A stretch of DNA of 64,000 nucleotides, taken from assembly GCF_023091745.1 (NCBI RefSeq), contig NC_068912.1:56226567-56290566 (forward strand), read 5' to 3'. This document shows, one piece after another, positions 21,970 to 33,561 of the stretch; positions within the stretch are counted from its first letter, which is position 1, and each line of letters starts with the position of its first letter. Source of the stretch: Budorcas taxicolor (taxonomy: Eukaryota > Chordata > Mammalia > Artiodactyla > Bovidae). The translations under genes were made by a program, and so were the position numbers. A model generated the notes under the pieces. That model was not told the DNA's origin. It did not search any database and was given only the letters and a program-made list of their open reading frames with translations.

Positions 21970-23639
21970 ATCTTATCTGATGACAGAGAGTAAGAATGGT
22001 ATTGAAACAACAGCATACACTACCAGTGGGGGAAAATTCTGGCTAGTCCTCTCCCCTGCCCCCGTTCTCTGTCCCACTTACATTCCTTACTCAATTTACC
22101 CAATCCTCTACACACAGCCAGACTTCAATGAGGAGAACGCGTCACAGTAAAATAAAACTAGAGTTGAGGGCAACATAAGAGAAGACAGGGAGATGTGTCA
22201 TACGGAAAAACACGGTTTAGATGAAAGACCATTTGAACCAGTCGAATAGATGTGGAGGAAGACGAATGAAAACATGTTCCTTTATTCTATTAAATGAGTC
22301 CAGAAACGTGGAGATCGTTGTTTATGTGCTAAACATCATCATACAGAATACTTAAGGATGTTTATTTCCTAGATAAACTAGCCTTTTTTTGTGGTACATA
22401 TGACAAGGCAGTGAAATCTTAAAATAGGTGAAGTTTGAACCCTTCGATAAAAATGAGTAAAATCAAAGTCGACAGAATTATTGCTATGATAAAACGCAAC
22501 TCTTTTGGTTATTTAGGCATTTTAATAATACTTTCATACTACAGATTTCAAAATACTAGTAGACTTTCCTCACTAATCATTTAGCCATTTGAGAATTATT
22601 TTTTAAGTTTTTTTTCTAAGCAACATTTTGAAGGTACTAGAATTTGAATTCAATATGGATTTTGGATTTTATTTGTTGTGGAAAAGCAAACAAAAAATGT
22701 TTAGATTTGTTTTGAAACTACATCCAAATTTTGAAGAATTCCCAAATTATCTGAACTTTGAAGGCGTGGAAATATAACAGAATCCAACTTTCTTGCAAGG
22801 TTTTCCACATTTTCTGTTTGGAGTGATGGTTTGCGGGGCAGGAGAGGAGGGTAGATTTATTGTTTGGTGTCTGAGCTCAAAAAACTTCCGTGCGTTAATA
22901 GTCTTGCTTTCTGTCTTTAGTGAAAACAAGGTCTGTATTGTTCCAGTTTGTAAACTATTATGTTTGTGTAACCTGTTTGTTTTTCAGAATTGTTGACAGT
23001 GAGATCTGGGGAGAGGAATGTGTATCAAGATCTAGTGGGTCTGATTTGTAGTTCTGTCCACTGAATCACACCTTACCCAGAACCTCCAAAACTTGACACC
23101 AGGCCCCCATAACTGATGTCACTGGGCTTAGAACAGTCTCTTTTTTTGCTTTGTTTCCTCCAATGAAGCCATTTAGAACAAATTTTACTCTCCCAAACTT
23201 GCCCTCTCCTAGAAAATAAATAATAAAACACATCCAAGGCAAGGGAGGAGGGGGAGGGGAGGAGAGTAAACGAAACATTCAATGTAGAGTTTTATTGAAA
23301 GATCCTTGTGGTATTTTGCTTTTGAAATGTGTTTAGCACAGACTTTAAGGATTGGCAATTTGTTTAAAGAAATGGGTAAAATATTTAAAACCACCACTTT
23401 ATTTAAACTATTGTGCCTCCTTCAGTAAACATTCAGTACATGATTGAACCCTGTATGAACTTGTGCTTTTGCTGGTTAAATAGAATCTAAGCTTAAAATG
23501 AAAGGAGGCTGCTATTGAAAAGGGGACAAAAAACTTACATGTGCATTTTTTTTTTTTTTTTTGCCCACACACAAGCACTCACCCCCAAAAAATATCACGT
23601 GAGTGAGATCCTTTATTAAAATACCCCTAGTTTTTTTTC
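21970..23639. other. Repeat-free DNA with unusual CpG retention
   Basis: No interspersed repeat is recognised. 22120-22520 keeps about a dozen CpG sites in otherwise AT-rich sequence (for example acgcgtcac, catacgg, cagtcgaat, aagtcgacag). This is atypical for neutral ruminant DNA and hints at selection or low germline methylation. 23220-23280 is a purine-rich tract; T18 is at about 23545. Confidence 0.45.
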
Positions 23640-24460
23640 CCCCCCTTGGCCTCAAAGTGCGAAACTGAAAGCAAGCTGTTAACAGAAATGAGTAATTATT
23701 GAAGCTCTAACAGGCAGCTTTCATTGAAGTTGATTACAGCAGCCATATAATCACTTTTAGGATGCTGTAATCACAGTAGCAGGGAATGCTTCACTTGGTT
23801 CTTATTGTTTTCGCTCAGGGTGGAGGTAGGGGGCCTGCAAGAAGGCCGTTTTACCACCTCGGTACAATTTCTGCTGCAAAAGAAATCTACACAGCCCTGA
23901 ATGGAGTCGAGAATCATTTATTCTTTCTTTATTAGCATTTTCTCCTCCCTCACACAAGAGTCTGTTGGAGTCAGGAAATTGCTGTTATTCAATATGCAAG
24001 CCAGAGGTTGTAATGACCGCTCGGAAGGGTATGACCAACAATTACAGCCCTTAATGAATAGGGGTAATCTAGTTGAGACTAAACACTAGTAGCAACTCTG
24101 GGCTGTCTCTGGTTAAATTAAAAGAACAGCAATGCAAAGGAAGTTAACAAGAATTAATTAGTTAGATCGAACTGAAAACCTACTCATTAGAGATGTTATA
24201 GGCAAAGTAAAAGCCTATCTTCAGTGCAATTAGGTAGACAAATGAATTGTACAGCTGACTGACTCACACCTGCTAACAGCTAAGGGCTATAGAGCTATGT
24301 ATGGGATCCACTTTTTCCAGTTCATGCATACTTGCATAGTTTAATGGATCTTACATTCTCGAATTAGCCTCCATTCCTGCAGATCTTTACTTGGATGTTT
24401 GATCTAAATATGGGCAGTTTCACTGCAGCAGGGATTTAACAAGCGCTGACTGAGGAGGGC
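23640..24460. promoter_or_regulatory. Candidate conserved non-coding element / enhancer
   Basis: About 820 bases free of any recognisable repeat. They are dense in homeodomain-type words (agtaattatt at 23691, aattaattag at 24152, several TAATC/GATTA) and SOX/POU-like words. An 11-base perfect inverted repeat, TGATTACAGCA at 23731-23741 and TGCTGTAATCA at 23763-23773, has another TAATC in its 21-base spacer. No open frame of note. The texture is that of deeply conserved vertebrate developmental enhancers, but this is inference from composition; conservation has not been measured. The target gene is unknown. Confidence 0.5.
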
Positions 24461-25603
24461 AAAGGATGTGTTTGGAACCTCCCAGAAAAGGGTTGTCTTG
24501 CTTCAAAACAGTCCCACACAGGTTCTCCCGACCACTTATCAAAGAAAGGAAGTGCATCCTAAAGGGTGTCAATTTCCAGATAGGCCTGTTAGCTAATTGT
24601 TCCCTCTTAAATCATGAAAAGAAAGTCTGTGGTGCCTGTAGGCTAGAAGCAAATAAATATTAAAAATAGGAAAGTAACTCAAGAAAGATTTATAAAGCAG
24701 TTGTCATTTTTAATGATGCAGAGGGTTTGGAGTTATGCATGGTTGGAGGGAAACACCAGGGCAAAGATGCCTGCTTTGCTTTTGGGGTAGGGGGTGCATA
24801 GCAGATAAAAGAAAGGAGAAACCCTAGAAATCTCAAGCTGAGCCCTTTCTGGGAGTCGTTATCATAATTATGCACTCTGGTATTTTTTCCAGATGTTTCT
24901 CTGGTCTTTTTCTACCTATTGCCTTTTGGCTTCTTTGCTTTCCTGTACGAAGTTCCTGAAAGCTTTCACTGCCTGATATATTTGTTCCTGCACTCGAGTT
25001 CAGGATGGACGTTTAGTTAAAGTAGGAGGAGTAGGCAAAGGAATTCTGAGAGCGGATTCATCTGCTTGTATTTATGAGTCGGATGACAGGCTAGGGGTAA
25101 CTCGGCTCATCTTGGAATGGTGTTGTAGAACAGGGATCAGGAGTCAGAAGTTTATTTTCTAGTACTGCCCTAGTGTCTCAGGATGAACTTGAAATAACCT
25201 CTTTGTGGCCCATATTTTTGCCTTTTTAATAAGGGTGATCACCAAGGTTTCCAAAATTTATGGATCAGTCACACGGGGGAAAATTCTACTAGTCCCCCTC
25301 TCACCACCTCAGAATCACCTTTGCACTACCAGGCCACACTGCTCTTCACCGTGGCACCATGACATTCGCCTGGCACCAGTGTCCCTTTCCGTTTCCTTTC
25401 TTGTCAGTAGAGCCAGAGAACAGACCTGTCCAGTTGGAGTCCAGAACTTCTCAGCCTCACTGTTCTCTCTCTTTTATTCCCTGCCAGGATTCCCCCTACT
25501 GATGTGACAGAGGAAGGGGCATCTCAACAAGCTCTTAGGAGACAAGTGTCTAGTAATTGTTGGAAATCCCAGTGGGCTTCTAATCACCTTCTGATTAGGG
25601 TGG
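24461..25603. other. Unassigned repeat-poor DNA
   Basis: No recognised repeat. Open frames at 24466-24663 and 25205-25507 have no known motif. It could be flank of the candidate regulatory block to its left. Confidence 0.45.
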
Positions 25604-25821
25604 GTCCAGTCCCTGGTGGCTGAGACGGTAAAGCGTCTGCCTATAATGCGGGAGACCCGGATTCAATCCCTGGGTCAGGAAGATCTCCTGCAGAAGGAAA
25701 TGGCAACCCACTCCAGTATTCTTGCCTGGAAAACCCCATAGATGGAGGAGCCTGGTAGGCTACAGTCCGTGGGGTCGCAAAGAGTCGGACATGACTGAGC
25801 AACTTCACTTTCTTTCTTTCA
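25604..25821 (+). mobile_element. Bov-tA SINE
   Basis: Head ctggtggctgagacggtaaa, B box gattcaatccc, body with several CpG kept (agacggt, gcgtctg, atgcggg, gtccgtggggtcgc), tail ttcactttctttctttc. Moderately young. Confidence 0.93.
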
Positions 25822-26639
25822 GTTAAAGTCACTCCTTCCAGCCTCTAGAACATGTGAGCTGCAGCCTTCCCCTGCCATTATTTTGTGTTAATAGCAATCA
25901 CAAAACCTAGTGTAACTCAAGTGCCCTCCCAAGCCGCCATAGCCTCTAAAGCTCCCAAGTGAAAGCCATTGAGCAAAAGCTTCTTTGACATTTTAGCCAC
26001 TTCTACTAATACACAATAAGCACACAAGTAATTACAGAATAGTTTAGTTTATTTAACACAGCTTCTCCTCACTCTGAGCCAAAGAAAGCCCTTATGCTGC
26101 TGCCCAAAATGACCAAGGCAACGACGTGGGGGAAAGGCTACAGAAGGGCAGACAAAAGAAATGCCCTCTTCAACTAAGAGCCAAAAGAACAAACCATGAA
26201 CATTCTTAGAGGGTCAGAATACAAAGCCAGCTTGGACATTTTCCCAGTCTTGTGTGAGAGCCTGGAAGCCGGGGCAAGACAGTCGAGAGCTTTGGGGGTC
26301 TCGCCCCACAGGCAACTGAGAGACCCGTGGGAGAATCCCCTGAGGACAGCAGTGACATTGTTAGGAGCCCCACCAATGACTCTTTGTCCCGTCATGTCGT
26401 TCCCCTTTCTTCCAGTGGTTGGACTACTGATGGCTTTCGCCTTTTCTATAGGGTCCATTCACGTCCTTATTTAGATCCTAAGTTAACCCTCTCATGAGCA
26501 ATCCCTATCCCCCCAGAACAGTGCAAGAGAGAACTCTGGTCCAGTTATTGAGTCTGACAATAAAGTCCATTTCCAAGTCTATCAGGCCACTCACATTTCT
26601 TTCTACCCAGATAGACGTACTCTTGCTTCTGTTTTACTG
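25822..26639. other. Unassigned DNA
   Basis: Opposite-strand open frames at 26174-26474 overlap each other and show no known motif. CpG content here is higher than in neighbours, but no gene signal is convincing. Confidence 0.45.
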
Positions 26640-27235
26640 ATGGAACTTGTGTTCGTTTCTTAGGGCTGCAGTAAGAACAAGTTCTGGAGGTTACAAAGTC
26701 CAGAGGCTCTAGTGAAGACTCCTCCCTTTCTTCTTTCAGCTTCTATTGGCTCCAGCATTACTGGGCTTCTGGCCACATGGCTGTACTCTCTACTTTCACT
26801 TTCATATGACGTTCTTCTATGTTTCTGCATGTCTCAAATCTCCCTCTCCCTTCTCTCATAAAGATGCTGGCCATTGGATTAAGGGCTCATGCTAAGTCCA
26901 GAACAATCTCATTTTGAGAACTTTATCTTAATTATGGGCTTCCCAGGTGGTGCTAGTGGTAAAGAACCTGCCTACCAATGCAGGAGACTTTGGGTTCGAT
27001 CCCTGGGTCAGGAAGATCCCCTGAAGGAGGGCATGGCAACCCACTCCAAGATTCTTGCCTGAAGAATCCCATGGACAGAGGAACTGGTAGGCTATAGTCA
27101 CAAAGAGTTGAACACAGCTGAAGTGACTTAGCAGGCATGCACACATCTTAATTATATCTGCATTTGGATGCTTATTCCAAATAAGGTCACTTCCTGAGGT
27201 TCCAGGGAGGGCCCCAATTCAGCCCACTACAGGAC
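26640..27235 (-). mobile_element. Old LTR-like element (MaLR type), antisense, split by a SINE
   Basis: The order gtttcttagggctgcagta, caagttctggaggttac, cttctggccacatggc, aaatctccctctccc, then after the SINE aataaggtcacttcctgagg and cagcccactaca resembles the antisense layout of old mammalian LTRs (acagttctggaggc, cctcccttc, attacattgggcc). The family is not resolved by eye. Confidence 0.45.
26936..27144 (+). mobile_element. Bov-tA SINE inside older LTR-like repeat
   Basis: Head with the variant gcttcccaggtggtgctagtgg, B box gggttcgatccc, tail gaagtgacttagcaggcatg. Target duplication atcttaattat, 11 bp perfect, at 26925-26935 and 27145-27155. Confidence 0.93.
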
Positions 27236-28019
27236 TATCATCAATGATGTCGGTTCTTTAATCTAAAACATTACTTCATAAAGTGTATTTGGTGGAGCAC
27301 CAGCCCCTTGAGATTCTTTGGAAAACAACAACAACAACAACAAAACAAAAACAAAACAAGGAGGTAGGGTGTTCTGTGGTCAAGTAAGTTCAGAAAAGCT
27401 GCATTCCGTCTGGAAGGGTCACAAATCACAGTGGCTCATTAAATGTGTGAAAAGTCTTGCAATTAGGAAGCTGTTTATCTTTGTCAAAGTCATTGTTTCC
27501 CCAAACTTAACTGACCAAAAAGAGCTTCTCCTTTTTTTTTTTTTTTTCAAATAGCACGTTATTAACAGTCTATGGAACGCACTGAGAAATGCTGGACTCA
27601 ATATTTCACTAAACAAACGTGAGCCACCAACCTCAAATCTCTACTATTTAGTCTTTTCTGAAGTTTTTCTTAGAATTCAACAGTAGCCCATGGATAGCCC
27701 CTCCCATTTCTTTTGTTTACCAAGTTGTAACAAGCCCATTTATAGCACAACCCTTATATCACACGGATTTAGCTGGACTGTAGGACAGGTCTCCTGAAAC
27801 AAAAAAAAGATGTCATCAAAATATGATCTTTTAACATCTTTACAAGGAGTTAGTTTGGTCCAAGCCCAGCATTATGAAAGAAACTCATTTCATAATTTCC
27901 CATTTTTGTTGGTTCAAGATTTCTTCCTTTTAGTGTTTAAGCTTTGTGATATCTGACACTCTTTTACTCAAAATAGCTTTGCATGTCAAGGGAGTGAAAT
28001 TCTGATCCTGATTGTACCA
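27236..28019. other. Unassigned DNA
   Basis: Contains an (AAC)n/(AAAAC)n run at about 27325-27360 and a T17 run at about 27531-27547. No gene recognised. Confidence 0.5.
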
Positions 28020-28160
28020 ATAAAAAACTGAAATTAGGTGATTTATGCAAACCACCTAATTTTACAGTGAAACCTCAATTCCTCAATCTGAAAAATGGGT
28101 TAATTTTAGTCTAATAACATCATGGGATTATTTTAAGGATTACATTTGAAAACAGATATG
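28020..28160 (+). mobile_element. MIR SINE fragment
   Basis: Sense MIR order: cctcaattcctcaatctgaa, aaatgggttaattttagt, then gggattattttaaggattac and gatatgtaaac. Matches cctcatctgtaaaatgggg, gttgtgaggattaaatgag. Confidence 0.6.
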
Positions 28161-28193
28161 TAAACATTTTACCAGCTTTAGGAAAACCACCTT

Positions 28194-28391
28194 TTGTTGT
28201 TGTGTTAGTTTCTCAGTGATGTCTGACTCTGCAATTCCATGGACTGGAGCCTGCTAGGCTCCTTTGTCCATGGATTCTCCAGGCAAGAATACTGGACTGG
28301 TAGCCATTCCCTTCTCCAAGGGATCTTCCCAACCCAAGGATCGAACATGGGTCTCCTGCATTGCTGGCAGATTCTACACAGTCTGAGCCAC
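28194..28391 (-). mobile_element. Bov-tA SINE
   Basis: Reverse-strand copy. The plus strand reads gtttctcagtgatgtctgac, then the Bov-A body, then ggatcgaacatgggtctcct (complement of the B box), and ends tctgagccact. Few CpG remain. Confidence 0.9.
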
Positions 28392-29435
28392 TTTTTAAAA
28401 ATTGTTATTACATAGCTTTTGAAAAGGAAAATCTGTTATCTTTGGGGAATATCTGTTCTTTATGAAAGATTTAAGACAGAACCTATTAAAATAATAGTGC
28501 TCACATGTAAATCATACTTGAGCTAGTGATCCCATGAATAGTGCTTTAGAAACAGTAAAATCCTTAGTGTATCTTGAGAAGAAGGAAAGAGGAAGGAAGG
28601 CAGGAAGGAAGTGAGATGAGAGGAGAGGAAGGGGGTCCAGCTAGGGCCAACTTCTGGACAATCTGTGTAGTCACACAGGCCCTGTATCTAGAAGGGCTCC
28701 ACGTTGGTTCAACACTCTGCTCTCACCATCTTGAAATTCTTAATCATTTTCGAGCAAGGGGCCCTGCATTTTCACTTTGCACTAGGTCTTCCAAATCAGT
28801 AGCCTGTCCTAGACCCACCCCTTCTTCCCTCATAATCCAGTGAGAAAGTTACTGAGATACCCCTCTCCAGCTGAAGTTAGAAAACACTCCAACTAAACTG
28901 ATCCTACAATTTCATTTCTGCATGTAAAGCTCACCATTAAGGAACCTCATCCAGTTTGCCAAACAGTAAAAACCAATCTTTGGAGCTGTTCCAAGTCCTG
29001 AGTCCCTTCATGTTTTAAGTTTATGCAGTTTGAGCAAACCCAGGCCACAAAGCCAGCTAGAACGTTTTAAATTATGGGTGTGGCCCAAGTGTTATTTTTA
29101 AGTCATTAAATGAGTTCTTTCAAAGTTTGAACTCTCTCAAAGTTACTTCTGTGCCGAAAGTTCCTTAATGATCAGAAAATGGGAATTTGCAATAAAAATG
29201 CTGACACAAGCCCACTCAAGGAACAGTTTCTCTGCTCTGAGCATAGCACATGGGCAGTATGATACTGGGGCCAACAACACATAACTGACAAGAAACAAGT
29301 CTGAACAGGCTTGGAAGTCAGAATTTGTGTCTGTGCAGCTAAGATGGGTTGTGTCACAGAACTTTGCTAAACACTCTTGCCAGTTGTATTGGCCAGCACT
29401 TTTGCATATTTATAATAATCAGGTATATTCAAATT
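28392..29435. other. Unassigned DNA
   Basis: A purine-rich run (GGAA/GAGG) lies at 28575-28635. Otherwise no repeat or gene is recognised. Confidence 0.5.
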
Positions 29436-29436
29436 C

Positions 29437-29661
29437 AGAGCTTCCCAGGTGGTGCTAGTGGTAAAAAAAAAAAACCTGCCTGCCAATGCAAGAGACATAA
29501 AAGATGCAGGTTTGATCCCAGGATCGGGAAGATCCCCTGGAGGAGGGCGTGCAATCCACTCCAGTATTCTTGCCTGGAGAATCCCATGGACAGAGGAGCC
29601 TGGAGGGCTACAGTCCATAGGTCATGAAGAGTCGGACACAACTGAAGCAACTTAACACACA
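29437..29661 (+). mobile_element. Bov-tA SINE with internal A12
   Basis: Variant head gcttcccaggtggtgctagtgg, then a run of 12 A where family members have taaagaac, then an extended spacer with aaaagatgc before the B box ggtttgatccc. Ends gacacaactgaagcaactta. An approximate duplication, atattcaaatt / atattcagatt, flanks it. Confidence 0.9.
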
Positions 29662-30664
29662 CATATTCAGATTTCACTTGTTTTATTATATTTACTTCAA
29701 AGTGTGGAAGAGAATGGCGTAGTCTGTGTATCTTCTACTGCTCAGAGAAAGATAAAGTTTAAGAAAGGACACTGAGTGAATAGACATTGACAAAAATCAT
29801 CATTTATTTGGATAATAGAATTTATTGAGTTATTTTTAGGAAACACTAAGTTCTCTCTCTTTCATTCTCCCTTTCTTTAGTTTTGTTCCTTTCAGTTGTT
29901 TTAATATCTTGGAAATTTGGATATCATTTTAATATTTCTTTATGATCTTCTTCTCTCAGATTCAAAAAGCAAGTGCTGTGTGCTTTCCCCCCCATCTTCA
30001 ACTTTGCACAGAATTGAAATGGCACTGGTGCTCTCCTTTACCAGCAACAACAATGGCTTAATTTATGTGGCCCTGCGTGTTGCCAGGCCAGTTCAGTTTG
30101 CACCCCATCCACATCACTGATGATGGCACATCTCACAATACTTGTTAGCGGCTGGGACTGATTCAACAGATGGAGTCCAAAACAGTGTTTACACAAGTTC
30201 TATAAAAATAGTGGTTTTTACAACACATTGGCAATTTTATGGTAGATTGAAGAAGAAAAAAGAACCTACTTATCATTTAGATTAGTTTTTCCCATAAGAT
30301 TGTGAAAATGTTAAGAGAGATTAATCTCAGACCAAAAAAGAAAAAAAAAAAAAAGTACCTGGTGTGGTAAGAAGTGAATAGTAAAAGAGAGGAGAATCTT
30401 TCAGATAGATACAGAAAACTGAATATGCGACTTTGGTCTAACCAAACTACGTACCATTGACAGTAAAATCATAAATAAAATCATAAGATTTCTTGCATAT
30501 CATAATACTCTTCCCTCTGGGTAGGAATTATCATCACCATCAGATTTAGGAGGCAAATGAAAAGCTTAACTATGGGGCAAGCCACTCTGGCTCAGAAGCT
30601 AAGTGGGGTTTACATGCATCCACAAAAATTCTGAAATTTTAAAAGTAAGAAAACTTTAAGGGTC
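29662..30664. other. Unassigned DNA
   Basis: About 1 kb with no recognised repeat except a poly-A stretch near 30340. No gene. Confidence 0.5.
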
Positions 30665-30885
30665 CTCTAGTCTAGCGTCATCCGATAGAACTTTCTATAA
30701 TGCTGGATACGGGTCCAAACCTGCACTGAGCATTATGACTGCCTGTGGCTAGTAGCTATAAGAAATGGGGCTAGCGACCAAGGAACTGCATTTTTAAGTT
30801 AAATGTAAATGATCACACGTGGCTAGGAGCTACCGCAACCACCAGTCCAGCATGGTTCAGCCCCTCTGGTTTACAGAGAGGAATG
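30665..30885. mobile_element. Possible hAT-type MER DNA transposon fragment
   Basis: Contains catccgatagaactttctat and, later, cacacgtggctaggagctac, two phrases that occur in old mammalian non-autonomous DNA elements (tccaatagaactttct and cacatgtggctagtggctac). Diverged; the family is not certain. Confidence 0.4.
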
Positions 30886-32104
30886 GAATCTAAAGAAGTT
30901 CAGAGCCTCATGTAAAGTCTCACGTGGACTCAATGAGGAGCCATCACTGTCAGGGTAAGGGGGCCGCCTCCCAGGCAGCTGCTCAATCTGCTCAGTGCTT
31001 GTGCCCAGTTCTTGGTCTCCAGCAAAGCACAGAGTGGCTGATAGTAAAGTGAAGAAGATCAGAGCTACAGCTTATGCTTCTCATAAAGCTCAACTGAGCT
31101 GTTTTAACTTTTTATAAATCTTCATTGATGGTATAGTTTTTTCATGCTATTATGCAAATTCCATATTTAATTTTAAAGCTGTTGAGATAAGTTTAATGTG
31201 AACAATTCTATGTGTCTTGCAGTTTGTTTTTGTTTTTTATTTTACTGGTCTGTGAAGTCTAGTTCTAGAATCTTAGAACCAGGTATTAAACCCCAGGTAG
31301 GCCGTGCCCCAGAGTCAGGGGTACCTTCTAGGGAGGCTGCCTCATTTGATGTCACCCTCCCTAGCTGGCTTACAGAAGGCTACCTCCTCAACTGCCAGCT
31401 TCCTCTGGGCTGCACCTGGCCAGAGCCATACCCACGATCTTCCTCCGGTCCTAGGCTGAGCAGGCTGTTTGGAATGCATTTCACAAGCTCCACCCATGAG
31501 CTGAGACGGGCCAGTGTCAGGCCACAGTGAGCCCAACTGCCACATCCTCCAAAACAGCTGCCAAAGAGAAGTCTGGGGACACATGTTAAGAAAGGGTCTT
31601 GAAGTAAAAGAAACAGAAAAGTCAGAGATACGGCCAATATTAAGAAGAAAGGAAGAGAAAGAGCAAGAAATAAAGATGAGGCTGTGGGAAAGGAGGTGAA
31701 GGATAGGTGGCCATAGAGTGAATCATAGTGTGCTCAGGGGAGCTTGAGGAACTGTCCAGGTTCTAGACTGAGCGCACACAGGTGCTGCCTTCAGGCCAGG
31801 AAAATTACAAAAAAAAAAAAAACCACCTCTCCAGAATCGATGAGGTCTTTCATCTTTCAAACATTTTGTAAATGATAAGCATCATCCCTCTTAGTAGCCA
31901 GTTTCTATGTCTTATCAAACTAATGATTGAGGAAGTGCTTCCTGGTACTAATCAAAAGCCTCCTGCTTTATTTATTTTCTCTGATTTAGTCACCTGGGGC
32001 ATTTGTCACCCTAAATGCCCCACTGATGGGTAATAAAGCAGGCCCCCACCCTAATGTTATTGGGCTCTTCCTAGCCCAGTAATGACATATAGCCCTTGTC
32101 ATGA

Positions 32105-32160
32105 TTCATTTATTCTTTCAACAAGCACTTAGTAATTGCTGTGATATTCAAGGCACACCT
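32105..32160 (-). mobile_element. Possible L2 fragment
   Basis: Antisense L2 3'-end pattern: tttattctttcaacaagcac then gtgatattcaaggcac. Confidence 0.35.
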
Positions 32161-32789
32161 ACTCAAAGTCACAGCTAATAGCTCTTTTAGGTCAGTTGTT
32201 TGTAATACTACAAAATATGGTGCAAAGAGGACTATTTCTTAGATGAGCAACCAGTATTTTACAGGTGAACAACCTGCAGGTTCTCAGCACAGAGAGACTG
32301 TCCAGCTTCAACTGAAGTGTTCTTCTTACAGACTTCTTATTCTAAATTTCTTGTGACCATCTCTCTGGGTCTCATCTGTCCCTGGAATGAGGGCATCTTT
32401 CCCTAAGTTCCTTTGTGACTCTAGTAGACTTACTCAAACCTGGCTTCCTACAAACTATACCAGATACCTAAGGAAAAGAGATGTTGGTTGGTTCGGTTGG
32501 TATTTCTTTTCCATCAGTTCCCATTTCTGTCTGAGCTGAGCCTCACTCTTCTCTGAAATATCCTGATTTCCCAAAGAAAATGCAATTTCTGGAATCCATA
32601 TCCTCTAGGAATTGATTCTTTTCTTGGTTTCTGTAACTGGCCTCTGTGTTCCACAGAGACACCAAAGTATGTTTTCTTTTCTTCATGGTTTCATCTAGAA
32701 CCAAAAGCCAGTCTGTCCCATGATGAGGCATCTCTCCTCTGCCTCTTGCTGATCAGCTCTTAGCAGTTAGATCCAGTAAGCTTGTAATT

Positions 32790-32875
32790 ATTCATTCATT
32801 CAAAAACACCTGTTGATTACTGACTGTATCAGACACTACAGATGCTAAGGCCATAAAGAAAGGAAGGTGGTAGGG
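32790..32875 (-). mobile_element. L2 LINE 3' fragment
   Basis: Antisense L2 pattern: ttattcattcattcaaaaac, ctgttgattactgactgtat, cagacactacagatgctaag, ccataaagaaag, in consensus order. Confidence 0.55.
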
Positions 32876-33387
32876 GAAGAGGAGGGAAATAGCAAGCCCT
32901 TGTGTTCTGATTTGCTAATATCTGATTTGCTAAATCTTCCTCTGTCTTAACCCAAACATAGCCAGTGAGACTACACATGATATAAAAGGAACCCAATCCA
33001 TGTTTACAATTCTAGTTTCAACAGTACTAGAAAAAGAAACGAGAGGAATTTGGTTGTGAAATTTGTATTGTTGCCTTAACAAGTAACAGGTTGTGAGTTG
33101 ACCCTGTTTATGGTTTTTCTACAGGATCCTCTGGGAAGTTGGCTAGGGCTCCTTTAGGCCTGCTACAACTTACATCCAGAGTATACATTGAGAAAAATTT
33201 CAAGGTGTGACAATTAAGCCCTCAAAATACAAATTTATACCTGATTTAAAGACTTTTTAGAATTAGTGTACCTGGTCCTAAGACCCTGTCCAAGTCCACA
33301 AGTACAGAATCTCCTGAAGAGAATCCCGTTTTGTCTGCTCCTCCTCTAATGCCAAGTTGTCCCAGGAGTGCTGCTTAGTTCTCCTAA

Positions 33388-33561
33388 CTGTGGTTCTCAA
33401 ACTTCAGTGTGGATCAGAATCATCTGGAAGCCCTGTTAAAACCCCACACCCAGAATTTCTGGTTCAGTAGGTCCTTGGAATGGAGCCCAAGGAATTTCAT
33501 TTCTAATATATTCCCAGGTACAGATCCTGTTGGTCAGGGGACCACACTTTGAGAATCACTG
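33388..33561 (+). mobile_element. MER5A (hAT-Charlie) non-autonomous DNA transposon
   Basis: A nearly complete element of about 174 bases. It begins ctgtggttctcaaacttcag, has ggatcagaatcatctgga, ttctggttcagtaggtcc and aatttcatttctaat, and ends gaccacactttgagaatcactg. The two ends form the expected terminal inverted repeats. No transposase is encoded. Confidence 0.88.

Larger units (their letters stand above)
30886..33387. other. Unassigned DNA with two L2 fragments
   Basis: 31300-31560 is GC-richer than its surroundings, with overlapping open frames on both strands (31198-31530 plus, 31342-31637 minus), but there is no known motif or splice context. 31590-31700 is purine-rich. L2 fragments are listed separately. 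Confidence 0.45.

Noticed and set aside
26174..26474. Mirror-image frames of about 93 codons on both strands
   Set aside because: Opposite-strand shadows of each other without a motif. No reason to prefer either.
31198..31637. Overlapping 110-, 80- and 85-codon open frames in a GC-richer patch
   Set aside because: Frames are open on both strands, there is no known domain, and no convincing splice or start context. GC-rich sequence has fewer stops by chance.
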